DNA from: Latrodectus hesperus
Lineage: Eukaryota; Arthropoda; Arachnida; Araneae; Theridiidae
Length of the DNA stretch: 64,000 nt
Reading direction: 5' to 3'
Assembly: GCA_037975125.1 (NCBI GenBank)
Contig: CM075851.1
Location: 76,387,349 to 76,451,348 of the forward strand
The first letter of the stretch is position 1. Each line of letters opens with the position of its first letter. This document shows, in pieces, positions 25,452 through 37,860 of the stretch. The notes under the pieces were generated by a model, which had not been told where the DNA came from, made no database searches, and saw only the letters and a program-made list of their open reading frames with translations. Position numbers and translations under genes: made by a program.

Positions 25452-26139
25452 ACATAAGTTTTCGTTCAACCAAATATTAGATGATTGAGTGAAAAATTGA
25501 CCTCACTGCTTTCCTGTCACACAATAGAGGAATCATTAACAATTGAATTAAATTAATTGGGCTCTTATCAGTATTTTTCTTATAACTTTATGCTTTTCTA
25601 GAATTGCTTACTTCATAATAGTAGTTGATTTGGTTAAAAAATCTGAAAGACACAAAGACATTTTTAAACAAGATCATATAACAATAGAATACCAATCAAT
25701 AATTCCATATTCCAATAACTCTAAATTATAGAGTTACTTAAGAACTGAATCTAGCTATAACCTAAATTTTAACTGGGTGGAACGAGAATGAATCAGCGTT
25801 AATAAAAATAAACTTCATAACATCAAAGGATATTTTTAAAAATGTAATTACAGAAAAAAATAGTTCATAATATCTTTTATTTTTAAGGGAAGAAACGACA
25901 ATCATATCTAAATTTAGCATACAAACAAATAATAAAGTTATACATAGTAGAAAAATGTTTAATCATTTTTTTGCGGCACACCCGAACAAGGCTTTGAACA
26001 TTTCGAAGCAAAGTAAAAACAATTGTTGCACAATAAAGTACCATGTTATTTAATATTTATTAGATTTTTTTGCTTAAATTCCTTCTGTCCTTCTGTGAAT
26101 GCAATTTAAAAACTTCATTTCGTACCAAATGTAGGAAGG

Positions 26140-26530
26140 AGTGCAATACGAATTCATTCTAAGCGAAATGTCAGCGAACTAATGTAAGCCACCCAGGTGA
26201 AGTTGCAGATTTTGAATTCAATATGTGTCAGTAATGTTGGAGCAATACACAACAAAAATGTCAGAAACAGAAGTAAAACACACCTGCGCTTGTTGGACGG
26301 AAATCGTTTCCCTAATTCAATGACTGACGTTAAATAATGCAATGTGGCATTGATGAAGCATAATTCGGGCGTTTGCGAGGGTTAGAATGCAAATGGAAAA
26401 GACATGCAAGGTCAAGGGTTCCGAAGAAGCTAGAGCCCACCTTTTAGCGAATCGAACACGTGTTTGGGCGGGAGCTCGCACCGCTTTAATAAGTAATTTT
26501 CCTCTTAAAATGGGCGTTGAAAACTTCTAT
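26140..26530. promoter_or_regulatory. Intronic block with dense factor-like motifs
   Basis: The block at about 26380-26500 is GC-richer than its surroundings and packs gcaaggtcaagg (extended monomeric nuclear-receptor half-site), aacacgtgtt (palindromic E-box) and gggcggg within about 75 bp. No exon or repeat was recognised. Motif density suggests an enhancer, but this is inference. Confidence 0.3.
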
Positions 26531-28039
26531 GAAGGTTGAATATGAGAAGATGGGTAAAGGAAATAAATAATAAGCGAGAAATTGTGATAAGTTTTCTGTT
26601 TTATAAAATGTTCTCAGTGAAACAATTTGATCACCGAAAAAGTGGTGCTGCCATCTATGGAGTTAATTCATAAATGGAAATTTTGTTGAAGAAAACAAAG
26701 ACTGCAGTTCAATACTTTGGCTCGAATTTTTTTCATTTCACGAGTTAAAAATATAAAGTTTAAATTAAAATAATTTCATAAAGGAACAATTTATATCATC
26801 AATATTAAATTGTCATTTATTCTTCTCAATATTTTATTTAATTAAAATTCATAAAAAATGAATGAAATAAACTGAAATATATAAATTAAAATAAAGAACA
26901 ATATTAGTTAAAATACACATAATTATCAGTTTTAACAGAAAAAGAATTTTATAAATAATCTTAGAAAAAATAATGCGTCTTTTTAATTTTTTACTAGAGT
27001 TATATACTGAGATTAAATCACGGGATTATATACCTGATCTTTAACATAGTGTAATATATTATGTTTATGGGTAAATATAAATATATTGGTAAACGTAGAT
27101 GTTTTTAGGACATTTCCCATCAATAGCTTATATTTGTTATTTTTTCAAGTTATGCATTTATCTTAACTTAAACATCGTGAATCATAAAATATGGGTAAAG
27201 ATTAGGGGAATGCGATATTCAAGAAAACATCCTTTGGAATTGAGCTTAGTGCATTGCATAAGCTGATTTGTCCTTCCTTCCGGAAATTACCTTAACATTC
27301 ACTATTAAAATTAACTGTGACTGGCATTCTACATTTTAAATTTTACTACGAACACCAGACATTTCCAACATTTGAACTAAAATTTAATTCGTATAAATAA
27401 ATTTTGTGTCTACAAGGTATAAGATGGTATAAATAAACTGGCAACAGATGTACAATACACATAAGTGATAATACCGTAAAAAATGCACACTATTAAGGTT
27501 TTCATTTGAAATTATATTGAAACCAGCATTTATCCAGTAATGTACACATTCTAATGAATGGATATCCATAGTTGTATCTCCTCAGCTCTTAACAGTTATT
27601 TTTCTTTTTTCAATATTATGAAAATTTTTTATTCTAATAATTTTCTATGATATAAATTGAATAACTGTTTAGCGTTTATGCACCATGTAGGTTATAAAAT
27701 TTTACTGTCGTGTCCAAAAATGTTATGGTCGCATCAATAGCGAAAATTAATTGATCAGCATTCTGTTTCTAATTATCCTTTAAAACTATGAGATATGTTT
27801 GGTAAAGTGATAACAGCTCTGCTATACAATTCACAGATACACTAAATTAAACAACGCTAGCTGTGAACAGTATTTGAGGCATTTCTATTCCCTTAATGTG
27901 TTATGCATGATTAAGGATCACAGTAGTCAAATTGATAAAAGAATTAAAATCGTTAGATGTTTTTTTACATTTTTAATCAGACCTTTTCTTTAATCTAATA
28001 AAATAAATCTTTAATCAGAGAATATATGTTTGAAGTACT

Positions 28040-28087
28040 CACAGTGAAAATCTCATCTTTAGTGCTAAAGATGAGATTTTCACTGTG
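28040..28087. repeat. 23-bp perfect palindrome with 2-nt loop
   Basis: Arms 28040-28062 and 28065-28087 are exact inverted copies around tg. A third partial copy of the same motif (ctaaaatctcctctttag) follows at about 28087-28105, so the motif appears in three alternating orientations. No neighbouring feature explains it. Confidence 0.75.
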
Positions 28088-28918
28088 CTAAAATCTCCTC
28101 TTTAGTGTGAAATGATGTAGAGAGGGAATTTACCTCATTCCATTTCATACATATGATCTCATCATTTTCGTGCAATTTAGCTCATCATGATGCTTATGCA
28201 TAATTGTGGCCAAATTTTTTTTTAAATTTTCTAAATTATATTTCAGAATATTGTTAACAATAATGTGCCTTCAAATAACAACTGCATTATAATAAGCTAA
28301 ATAAATAAATAAAAAAAATCAGCAATTATTTACTTTTAGAACTTTCAGTTATGAAAGCAATAAATGTTGAGAGTTCTAATTCAATTCATTTATTAAACTC
28401 AATGTATAAAATCAATGTAAAAATATCTGTTCAGGCATAAATCAAACATAATTTGGTTTGTCAGTAACTTTTGTAAATACAAGAATTAAACTGGATAGGT
28501 ACTTTAGAAAAATAATCCAAATCACTAAGAATATCTTCATTCGATTCTGGATATTGAACTCGTGTAACTATTGAGTTGAAAGAAAAAGAGCAAACCTTTC
28601 AACTGCTGAGTTAGACAAGTTATAGACTTACATATTTAGTATTTTAAATTCATCAACTGTCTTAAAAATAATTGATGAATTTTCAACAAAGTCTCAAATT
28701 ATTTTTTTTTAAAAAAATTGTGTATGTATACAATGCAGAAAATTTTACGCAGTTGAAATTTTCAAGCAACAATGATATCAAAATTCTTTCTTTCCAACGA
28801 AACGTGTCATTGGCCTTCAAATAATAACTACTCATCAATCATTACTTCATTTTGGACAGAAAACTATCAGAAAAAATATTAACTCCAAATTGGGCAATAG
28901 GGGGGATTGTGCACTCAC

Positions 28919-28939
28919 ATTTATGCGATTTCCCAATAC
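28919..28939 (-). CDS. Candidate 21-nt alternative microexon of the RhoGEF gene
   Basis: On the minus strand a pyrimidine-rich acceptor (attcttttttatctttcag) is followed by 21 nt and then a good donor (GTGAGTG). The phase-0 reading is VLGNRIN. It lies in the phase-0 intron between the exons at 44384-44474 and 19068-19113, and its length is a multiple of three, so inclusion would add seven residues, about two helical turns, between two DH helices without breaking the frame. The DH domain aligns well without it, so if real it would be an alternative exon. Random matches of this kind are possible in a 25-kb intron. Confidence 0.22.
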
Positions 28940-31900
28940 CTGAAAGATAAAAAAGAATTTTAAAAGAAAGAGTTAGCATACAATAGAAAGCCATTATTTA
29001 GACTGAATTTCATCATCCTTAAATTATGAACATTGCTGTTTTGAAATGAACTGCGGCTGGGCTGCAATGGGGGGTGGTCTGCCAGATGGGTGGGAGTGAT
29101 AAGACACCGAAGGAGAGAAATATGAAATGAAAAATAGGCTGTCATAAGACTTAATAGTGAGCACGGTGCCCCCCAGGGTACGGGGCGGAGATTTCTTCAC
29201 TTTGATAAACAATGTGGAAAATCAGTAGCAATGGAAAAATATGTGGGTTCAGTGACATTTCAGACCCTTTTTTTACATTTCATTTCTGATTTAGTTTTCT
29301 TAAGATTTTATTGTGGCTTTATTATGGCAGAATTTGGAAATAAGTGGAAAACATTTGTTTACTGCTTTCTATAAATTTCTTTGTTTAGAAATTTTAAAGA
29401 ACATCTCTTTAAATATGATATTAATAATTAAGATAAACCTTTTCCTTGAATTTTATTATTTGAAAATCACGTTCCTATATTTTAATAACTTATAATTAAA
29501 ATATAATGGTGGAATAAAAAGAATTTTTCCTATTGACTATAAATATGAAATTGTGTGTTTTTTGTTAACAATAAGAAAGGTACTTATAAGGTTGTTTCTC
29601 CTGACTGTTAATGTTAAATAATTGATTTCATTTTGTGTTGTTGGAAACAAAACATTTATCTCGATTTCAGAGAAAAAATTTCCAATTTCCGAAAATAGAT
29701 TCTAGTCTGAAAACGATATTTAAAAAGGAACTCGAACTCTTCCTTTACAACTGATTGCGTTTGACTCCTAAATCAAAGATGTCTCTCCAGGAGACAGATT
29801 CAACAGAGTCATTATGGCGAGACATCACATTTCCTGTTGTAAAATATTCAAAACGTGTTAATAATTTTTAATCTTCTCTTACAGAAGTAATTCTGCAAGT
29901 CGATTTTCACTTTTTATATAAAATTTCTTTTACACATATCAGACAAAATTATGATGTAAGTGTTGTATTTATTTTAAAATGTTCTATTTCGTTTTCATCA
30001 AAAAACTATTAATTACATGGTTATATACAATATTCCTTAACAGTTTCGAGAAATTGATAGTTATGTTACAGTGAGAGGATCTGGGCTTTTTTAAAATAAT
30101 CTACTGCTCGAAAATTATAGCCAGAAGATTTTTCAATTTAATTTTATTAGGTAATTATTTTAATGTAAAAAGTACACTAAAGATGTCCTTCCATGTAAAG
30201 AATTTCTAATTATATTTAAAAGCCAATAAATAAAAAATTCTGAAAGTAAGCAAATTATAAAAAATTTGTTTATTAATCTATATTCAGGCATTGAATTCAT
30301 ATTGTTTACGATGTTGGCAACATAAATATTTTCACATCTATAATTATATTGTATTTGGGAGTAAGTTACAATTTCTAGGAATATCATTAGTTCAAAATTA
30401 TAATTCCTTAATTTTTTTCAATATTTTTTTTTCTAATATGTTTACTATGGTTTTGCTTAAGCCAAAATGAACTTAGTATTTGTTGAGATGAATAGGAATT
30501 GCGTTTTTTAAAGATATATAAAACAGATTTCTTTTGAAAATTTAAAATATATTGCGTATGATCATTATTAAGTTTTGAAAATAGTGATGTAAGTACAAAT
30601 TTAATTGAGATAGCACAATAGCCATTACTTCTAATTGAAAACCCTTTTCCATGGGAAAAATTGGTGAAGTATTTTTAGCGTGCATTAATTAATGCAACAC
30701 GCGAAGTTTATTTATTTTTTAATTATAGAAATAAACACCGATGTAATCTTTCATTCGAGAGTTTCGCTTACATTAATTTCCGTAATTATGCATTATTCCT
30801 GTTTACGCAGATGGAATTTATAACGAACGTAATTTTGCCAGCTTAATAAAAATTATATATATGAATTAGTATTAAAAAAACGAGACTAAAATTAATATTG
30901 TAACTATAGTATCATTTATAGAACAACATTCCATTTAAGTAATTGATGAAAAAGCAAAATTTCAGCAAGAATGGAGCTTGACTTAAAACTTTTTTAAAAA
31001 ACTTAATATTTATAAATCTCTGACACACACGTCAGCTGTTAAAAGTTGCTTGGAATGAAACAAAGATTGCATATTCTTTATACTTATCAAATTATCACAT
31101 TATTTTCTATTTTCTTTTTTGAAATATTTATTTTATAGCAATTTTTTTTAAATTTTGTGAGGTTTCGTTACTTTTTTTTAAATATTTTTTTAATCTTTTC
31201 CTAAGAAATACTTAATGCTTCGTCATCTGCGAGACCAATTATTCTGTATGATTTGATCAATAAAATAATGAAATTTATTAACTTATGATTTTCAAATCAC
31301 TTTTGGAACTTTGTCGATAATTTTTGTTTTAGACCCTTCACACAGTACCATTATCATAATGCCTTAGAATTGATTTATCTGTTAGGATACTAATTATTGT
31401 ATAACGTAATATTGAATAGAGTCATAGATTTGGCCAAAAATACTCTGCAAATCAGTTTGAATAGGAATGCTAATGATACACTTTAGTTTCTTTTTGTACA
31501 TTTAGGAATGTACTACTTGCATTTTTTGTAGAAACTTTGTTTCTATAATGATATTAGTTAGTATTTTAAGTAATATTATTCATGTATTAATAATAATTAA
31601 TTCTTCTCCTTAAAATCTTCCAAAATATTTTTTCTTGACATAAAGAACTCGAATTAGGAGGAAAAATATAGATTTCTTAGGATCTTTTCCATTATGTGAT
31701 TATAAGGACTTCATCTATTTTATGCATTTTTGTAAAGTATTTGAGTATCAAAAGCCAAATTAAAAATTTTGGCAAATTTTTTTAATTAAATGTCTACATA
31801 AATTAAAGAATTGTATTAATTTAGTAAAGGTAGCTATATTTATAAGATTTTTTCAACTAATTATTATGAAATAAACTTCCAAACATGTTGTTTTGAGTAA

Positions 31901-34214
31901 CTATTATTTGTTATGATCTCAATTGTTGATTAATATTTAGATGTAGTGGAATCCAGATATTAATAAATATAATAGCAATTAAGCTGTTGTTGAATTATAT
32001 TTTTATCATTATTAAATAAGTGGGAAGATACTACTAATTTCTCTTTTGAATACTCGAAATATTTATATTACACACTTTGAGTTTTATCAACTTTTAAACT
32101 TCGCTTTTATTATCAGCTTTTATATATTTGTCAACTTCTTTCCTGTATTAGAATTTTGGACAATCTTCGTTTATTACTGTGGATGATTTTCGTGAAAAGA
32201 GCCTAAGGTTCTATACTTTTATTTGTTAGTATTTTTAAAGTTAATAGCCATTACGTTTCCTAAGTGCAACTTTGACCTTTTAATAATTTTATTTAACCGT
32301 AATCATTGTATTTAAGCTCTCCGATATATGTTTATAGCAATGCATTATAGATTTATGATATTTCAGATCCATTAAAAAATTCAAGTAAAATTTATTTTCG
32401 TTACATTTTTACCTTTAATATTACATGTTTTCGATGTTATTTCAATTTCACTTTCCAGCTATATTATATTTGATATCATTTTTATTTTGACATACATCAT
32501 TTGATTAACTGAGAATTGGGGATAACCTGACAGCTTAAAGCAGTGTTAAGCCACTTGATACTCGTACTGCATTCCGAGAGGTCTCTTCAAAATTGTTGAG
32601 TTAAATTTCATGAGTTCCAAGAAAAACCAAGAAAAGATCCACGTGGACTATAGGACCATCTTGAGCCCTGAAGTTCATCATAAGAGGATGATTTTAATAA
32701 ATAAATCATTCGCTAACATCTTAATTAATTATTATTAATTAAATACCATGTGTTCATAGGATTCACATGTTAATATCTACGGAAATGAATTGGGCGTCAC
32801 TCTTGCAAGGAGGAATTAGAAGACTGAGTTCCTTTCACCTCAGAGTTCACATATTTATAGAGTTACTCACGAAACAAAAAACCCAAAATAAAGAAAAATA
32901 CTTATACCTCTGCCTTACAGATGGTATAAAGGTAAAATACTTTCCTTATCTCTCCATTTTGATAGGCAAACGAACACATTTTTGTTAAAATACTTTCCTA
33001 AATAATAATTTTCACATTATTCGGCAAAAAAAAAAACAGCAAAAAAGTGATTTTTTGCTGTGTTTTTTTTTAATTCTATGAAAATAACAATACAAAATGT
33101 AATATATGTCTGCAAAAAATGTGTTTGTAAAAAAAATTCTCAACGTTAGTTTTTCATAAAAAGGGGTTTTCCAAGATATGAAATTGAATACATATTTAAA
33201 TAAAAACATGCCTTACAAATGGATATCATATGTGATAATTCATTTTATGAAGTAATGTATTTTCTAAAAAAATGTTTTTGAAATATTGCCTTATTTATAA
33301 TAATTTTTTTCAAACCTTTATTCATATTTAAATTTTAATTATGGAAAAAAATACCACATATGTACACGAGAATTTTTACATTATCTTAACATTCTCATGC
33401 AAAAATATATAAGTGTTTGATTAAAGTAACAACACAGATATGTTGAACATTCAAAGCACAAAAAAGAATTTCTGATTGACTTAAGACTTTAGTTAGTTGA
33501 CTTTAAAACTCCTAAATTATTATGTTTACAGAGATTTTAATGAATGTTTGAAAATATAAACAAAATACTTTAGAATGAAAGACAAAATATTTTCTCATTT
33601 TTTTTTTCTTCTTAGATTTCTGCAAAAAGAAAAAAACTAAACCTAAGCGAATGTTTTAATTCTGGATTGCAAAATGTATTTGCATAATATAAATTTATAT
33701 TTGATGCTAGCTTTATTGTATATACAAAGGAAAATTTTTATCATATTTATGTAACATTTTTTTACCTTAAATAGCATTTTTTTTTCATTTAGTTAAAAGC
33801 TCTGCCAATTTTTATATTAAGCAGAGAACTCAAAATCTGCAAAAATAGCAGTTTTCCTGAAAATGTAATGCTATTATTTTAGTGCTGCCATCTACCTTGT
33901 TCAGGATATACTATAATTCTTGTTCAGGTAACTTATCTTAAAAAATACATTTTAGAATGTAATCATCAACTAAATATTTATATCAAAATTACAAAATATA
34001 ATAAGAAAATTTTTGAATTAAATTCCATACAAGCACTTAGTTTTTCATATATTTTCAAAATAAATAGTTTTTTTTAATATTTGTTTAATGCAAATTAAAA
34101 AATTTAATTTAAAGAAAATTTTAAAAAAATATTCATTTATATGAATAAAATTGTACTTTGATTATTGTTTATATGTTTCTGTTTTTAACCTTTCACCTGA
34201 TTTAAAATATGATG

Positions 34215-34221
34215 TTATATA

Positions 34222-34298
<77 letters not shown>
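34215..34298. repeat. (TA)n microsatellite
   Basis: About 84 bp of almost pure TA with one ttta interruption near the left end. It borders the left side of the fold-back structure described at 34428-35063. Confidence 0.95.
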
Positions 34299-34302
<4 letters not shown>

Positions 34303-34427
34303 ATTAAAATATTAAAGTAATGAATACAATACTGAAAACATATCATAAAATATTATACCAAAATACATAAATATTGCAGAAAATCTAGCCAGCGCAAAAG
34401 CAGATAAAGATTTTCCAGTATAAATAA

Positions 34428-34875
34428 GATAAAACATCAAAAATATTGAAACTAGAAAGAGACAAAATTAGAGAAAATTACAGAAATATACTATACAAAC
34501 AATAGGAGGAAAACATAGGGACCACGTCTTCATCAGGAGGGAGATGGTCAGCTATGCAAATTAAAACCCTCTTTTCTGACATGCATGAAGGACAAATGTC
34601 TAAAAATCTTCGAGTAATTCCTTCTTTCACTTTCTTTCAGTTTCTATCACATTAAAATCTTTTTAAACATAATTTAACCTTAAATCTCCTTAGATACATT
34701 TTAATTTTAAATTTACTGCATGTTTCTAAACTACTTTAACTTTTTGAATTTAATTATTCTTGGCAACTATTTCTTTATTCTAATTTCAAATTTGCCTTTA
34801 TTCAAATATATAAATTTACTCTGATTTGCTGGTGTTGGTATTATATCTGTTGTTTTGTGTACTGTGGGTTTGTTT

Positions 34876-34960
<85 letters not shown>

Positions 34961-35063
34961 TTTCAAAATAAATTTCCTTATGTTTTCCTCCTATTTTTTG
35001 TGTTGTATATTTTAGTAATTTTCAAATTTTGCCTTTCTAATTTTAGTGTTTTATCTTATATAT
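34428..35063. repeat. Diverged fold-back structure beside a (TA)n array
   Basis: The segment 34428-34520 (taagataaaacatcaaaa ... aggaggaaaacata) recurs inverted at about 34985-35063, with roughly 75-80 percent identity by eye. The right copy is next to the (TA)n array at 34880-34956. The roughly 470 bp in between is unique and includes ggaccacgtcttcatcagg near 34520. No open frame of note exists except one running through the TA array. It could be a mobile element whose ends are these arms; the class is unknown. Confidence 0.5.
34880..34956. repeat. (TA)n microsatellite
   Basis: About 77 bp of pure TA repeat. It creates a false open frame of alternating Ile and Tyr, which should not be annotated as protein. 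Confidence 0.95.
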
Positions 35064-37363
35064 ATCTATAAAAGTTAGAAATTCAAATCCAAAATTTAAG
35101 CATTTCAAAAACCAACCAACCAAAACAATCATTTAGCTAATTTTATTTTACCATACCATTTTTAAGTTCTCAATTTTTCTCACTCATAGTATATTTTTTT
35201 CCTAAATGTATTTCAAGAATTTTAAGTTTTTAATAATGAAAAACTATACCGGATGAAATGAAATATAATGAAATTGATAGCATTTTCCATGACAATTGTG
35301 TCACCTATTTTTAATTACTTAACTTGCTTTATAAATGGGAAAGAATCATTTAGTGTTTTTGCTCTTTTATTATTATTATTACTATTGAATTTAGAGAGAT
35401 ATTAAATCTACTAATTTAATTATTCATTCAATTTTTTCATAAATTTATTAGATTTATAAAAGTGTTATTACGAACAGCACTTTTATAAATTTATTATTTT
35501 TTATAAGTTTTGATACAAATGATACGTTAGCAAACAACTTAGACTCAGCGCATATTTGTTAAATTTAATGTAATAGGAAGTAAATTTTAAACACTGCAGC
35601 AGTATTTGTGCTAAAATAAAATTTCAAAATTTTATGAAGACAAACTTAATTTTAGATATTCTTTTACATTTTGTACACTCAAAAAGTTAACTATGTCAAC
35701 AATACTGTTTTTAAATTATTAAAAATCAAAACAAGATTAATTTTTGTTTATATATAATTTTTTACTGAAATTATACTCCCACTCTTTGAGATTAAATTTT
35801 TTAATTTTATGAAACTACACAATTATTAAATTATTCTACACTGGCGCCATCTATTTAATGCATACTAAAATTCGCTGCTCTACATAACACATATTAAACT
35901 TATATTATTTTCTAATATAAAACATGTTTTCGGCAATTGTAAGACTAAAGAAAATAAAATCCACTTCCTAGCTTTGAAAACATAAATGTAATTTCTAAAT
36001 TAGATTCAATAAAAATAATATTTCAATACATATAGTTTTTGCTTGACATTCAAATAAATCTTAACTGAGAAATCATTTTTTAATTTTCATCTTAAGAGAT
36101 GTTTAAAATTCTTAAAAACTAAAAATATAAACTAAAATTTAGAAAAAGATTTTCTATTTAAATTGAAATAAATTTTAAAATCATTTTCAACACATAAATT
36201 ATAAAAAAAATTTATAGATGATAATTAAATTTCCTTAATACAATTCTAAAATATCAAAAGAATTTATAGAAAACAATAAAGAGTTAATGCTATTTACGAA
36301 TAACCAGGAGAAGTGACATAATTTTTAATTAAAATGATTGGAGTTTTGAAGTCAGTGTTTGATATAAATCAATGTTTACCAATATTTTTGCATAACCATC
36401 ATTGTTTGCTATAAATTTCTTGAATACAGCTGTCCCATATTGATGAATATTCAATTTGATTATTTAATTATAACTGATAAGAACACATTATGATTATAAT
36501 AATGGCAGTATTTTATTATATTTTAAATCTAAAAAGAAAAAACACAGAAGTTGATCGTTGTAGAATTTTCAAATTTTTTAAGAGTACTTCCAGTAGTGCT
36601 TTATTCCCCATTTTAGATTAATATAGTCTAACAGTTTGTTATAACTTAAATACGCTTTTAAAAAATAATAAATGTTCATATAAAGGATTTATTAAATGAA
36701 TAGAGAATTTTAAGGATTATTAAAAACATATAAGCTATTTTTTATTTCTTATAAAGAAGGAAAGAACATTTTTTTGGTAATTTTCATTTTAATCCAAGAA
36801 AAAGAGAAGTAAGATCTTTGAATCATTCATTCAATCACTCTTTAGATCAATAAACATAATTTAAGGAAAGAAAATTCTTCACTCTTAGATTCTGTAATAT
36901 TTCCATTTTCAAAAACGTGATTTTAGTATATAGGCTATATGTTTATATCATTTTACTAGATAATTCAAAATTTCTAATAAATAAATGAAATGAACAATCG
37001 CAAAATAATACAATAAAATTTGGATTAACATATTAACTGATGTAAAATACGTAATTTTTATAGAAATTGAAATAAATATATCACATTAGAAATGCATAAA
37101 AATTCTGTAATTATTATTCTCCCTTGTAATAATTTGAACGATTTTTTTCATCACGATTTACTCAGTATTCTAGCGAAGGAAAGTATTCCAGAAATTTCAT
37201 CCGCTAGATGAATTGATGTACTAGATGTTTCATGCACTAGATATTATGATGTAAGAAAATACATAGTATAAGGAAAAATTGTGTGCATTTTAGAGAATTT
37301 CTTAAAAAGTATAAAAAATTTCAAAAGTAAATTGCAGTTTATCTATAATTGGTTATTAATTCA

Positions 37364-37462
37364 TCGTTATCGATATTAATATAATCGTTATCTATATTAA
37401 TATATATATAATCGTTATCTATATTAATATAATCGTTATTGATATTAATATAATCGTTATTA
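37364..37462. repeat. 20-bp minisatellite, about five units
   Basis: The unit tatattaatataatcgtta recurs about five times with small changes and one TA expansion. Immediately to its right the sequence becomes GC-richer. Confidence 0.85.
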
Positions 37463-37469
37463 ATAGTTG

Positions 37470-37860
37470 TTACCCGGAAGATCTGAAATCATCTTTCAGA
37501 CTCTTGCTAATCATCAAACTTTTTAATTACTATCACCTTGAACTTCAAACTGTTTCTATGAGTAGGTGGTCGTTACGTCATCAATCGAACAAATCGGAAG
37601 ATCTTTATCGAAGCAAAGAAGAGTGGACTCTTTCAGGGGGCAAAAGCCGCAATCGATGCTGATCGCCGATATTTTCAAGGTCAGACTTGATTGGCCCTTG
37701 TGGGGCGTCAGATAAAAATATAATGAATGGTTCTGTTCTTTGTGTAGTTATGAAACAATTTTGCCACTGTCCTAATATAGGATCTTCGTTATCCCTGCGT
37801 GGTACGAGGTGTAATTAAGGACTGTTTGCCGCGCAGCTTCCATCGCTGCTTTCAAACAAG
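37470..37860. promoter_or_regulatory. GC-richer intronic block, possible enhancer
   Basis: This block contains gttacgtcatc (CRE/bZIP-like), gcaatcgatgctgatcgccg, ggcgtcagataaaaa (GATA-like) and gccgcgcagcttccatcgctg in an otherwise AT-rich intron. No exon with good splice sites was found on either strand. A conserved regulatory element is the most economical guess. Confidence 0.3.

Noticed and set aside
33030..33073. Hairpin around aacagcaaaaaa and ttttttgctgt
   Set aside because: It is mostly a poly-A/poly-T pairing, which is expected often in this composition.
34500..34560. Minus-strand ctgatga, as in a hammerhead ribozyme core
   Set aside because: The required GAAA and paired stem II do not follow, so the catalytic fold cannot form.
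34826..35071. Open frame with alternating Ile-Tyr
   Set aside because: It is produced by the (TA)n microsatellite and has no protein-like composition outside it.
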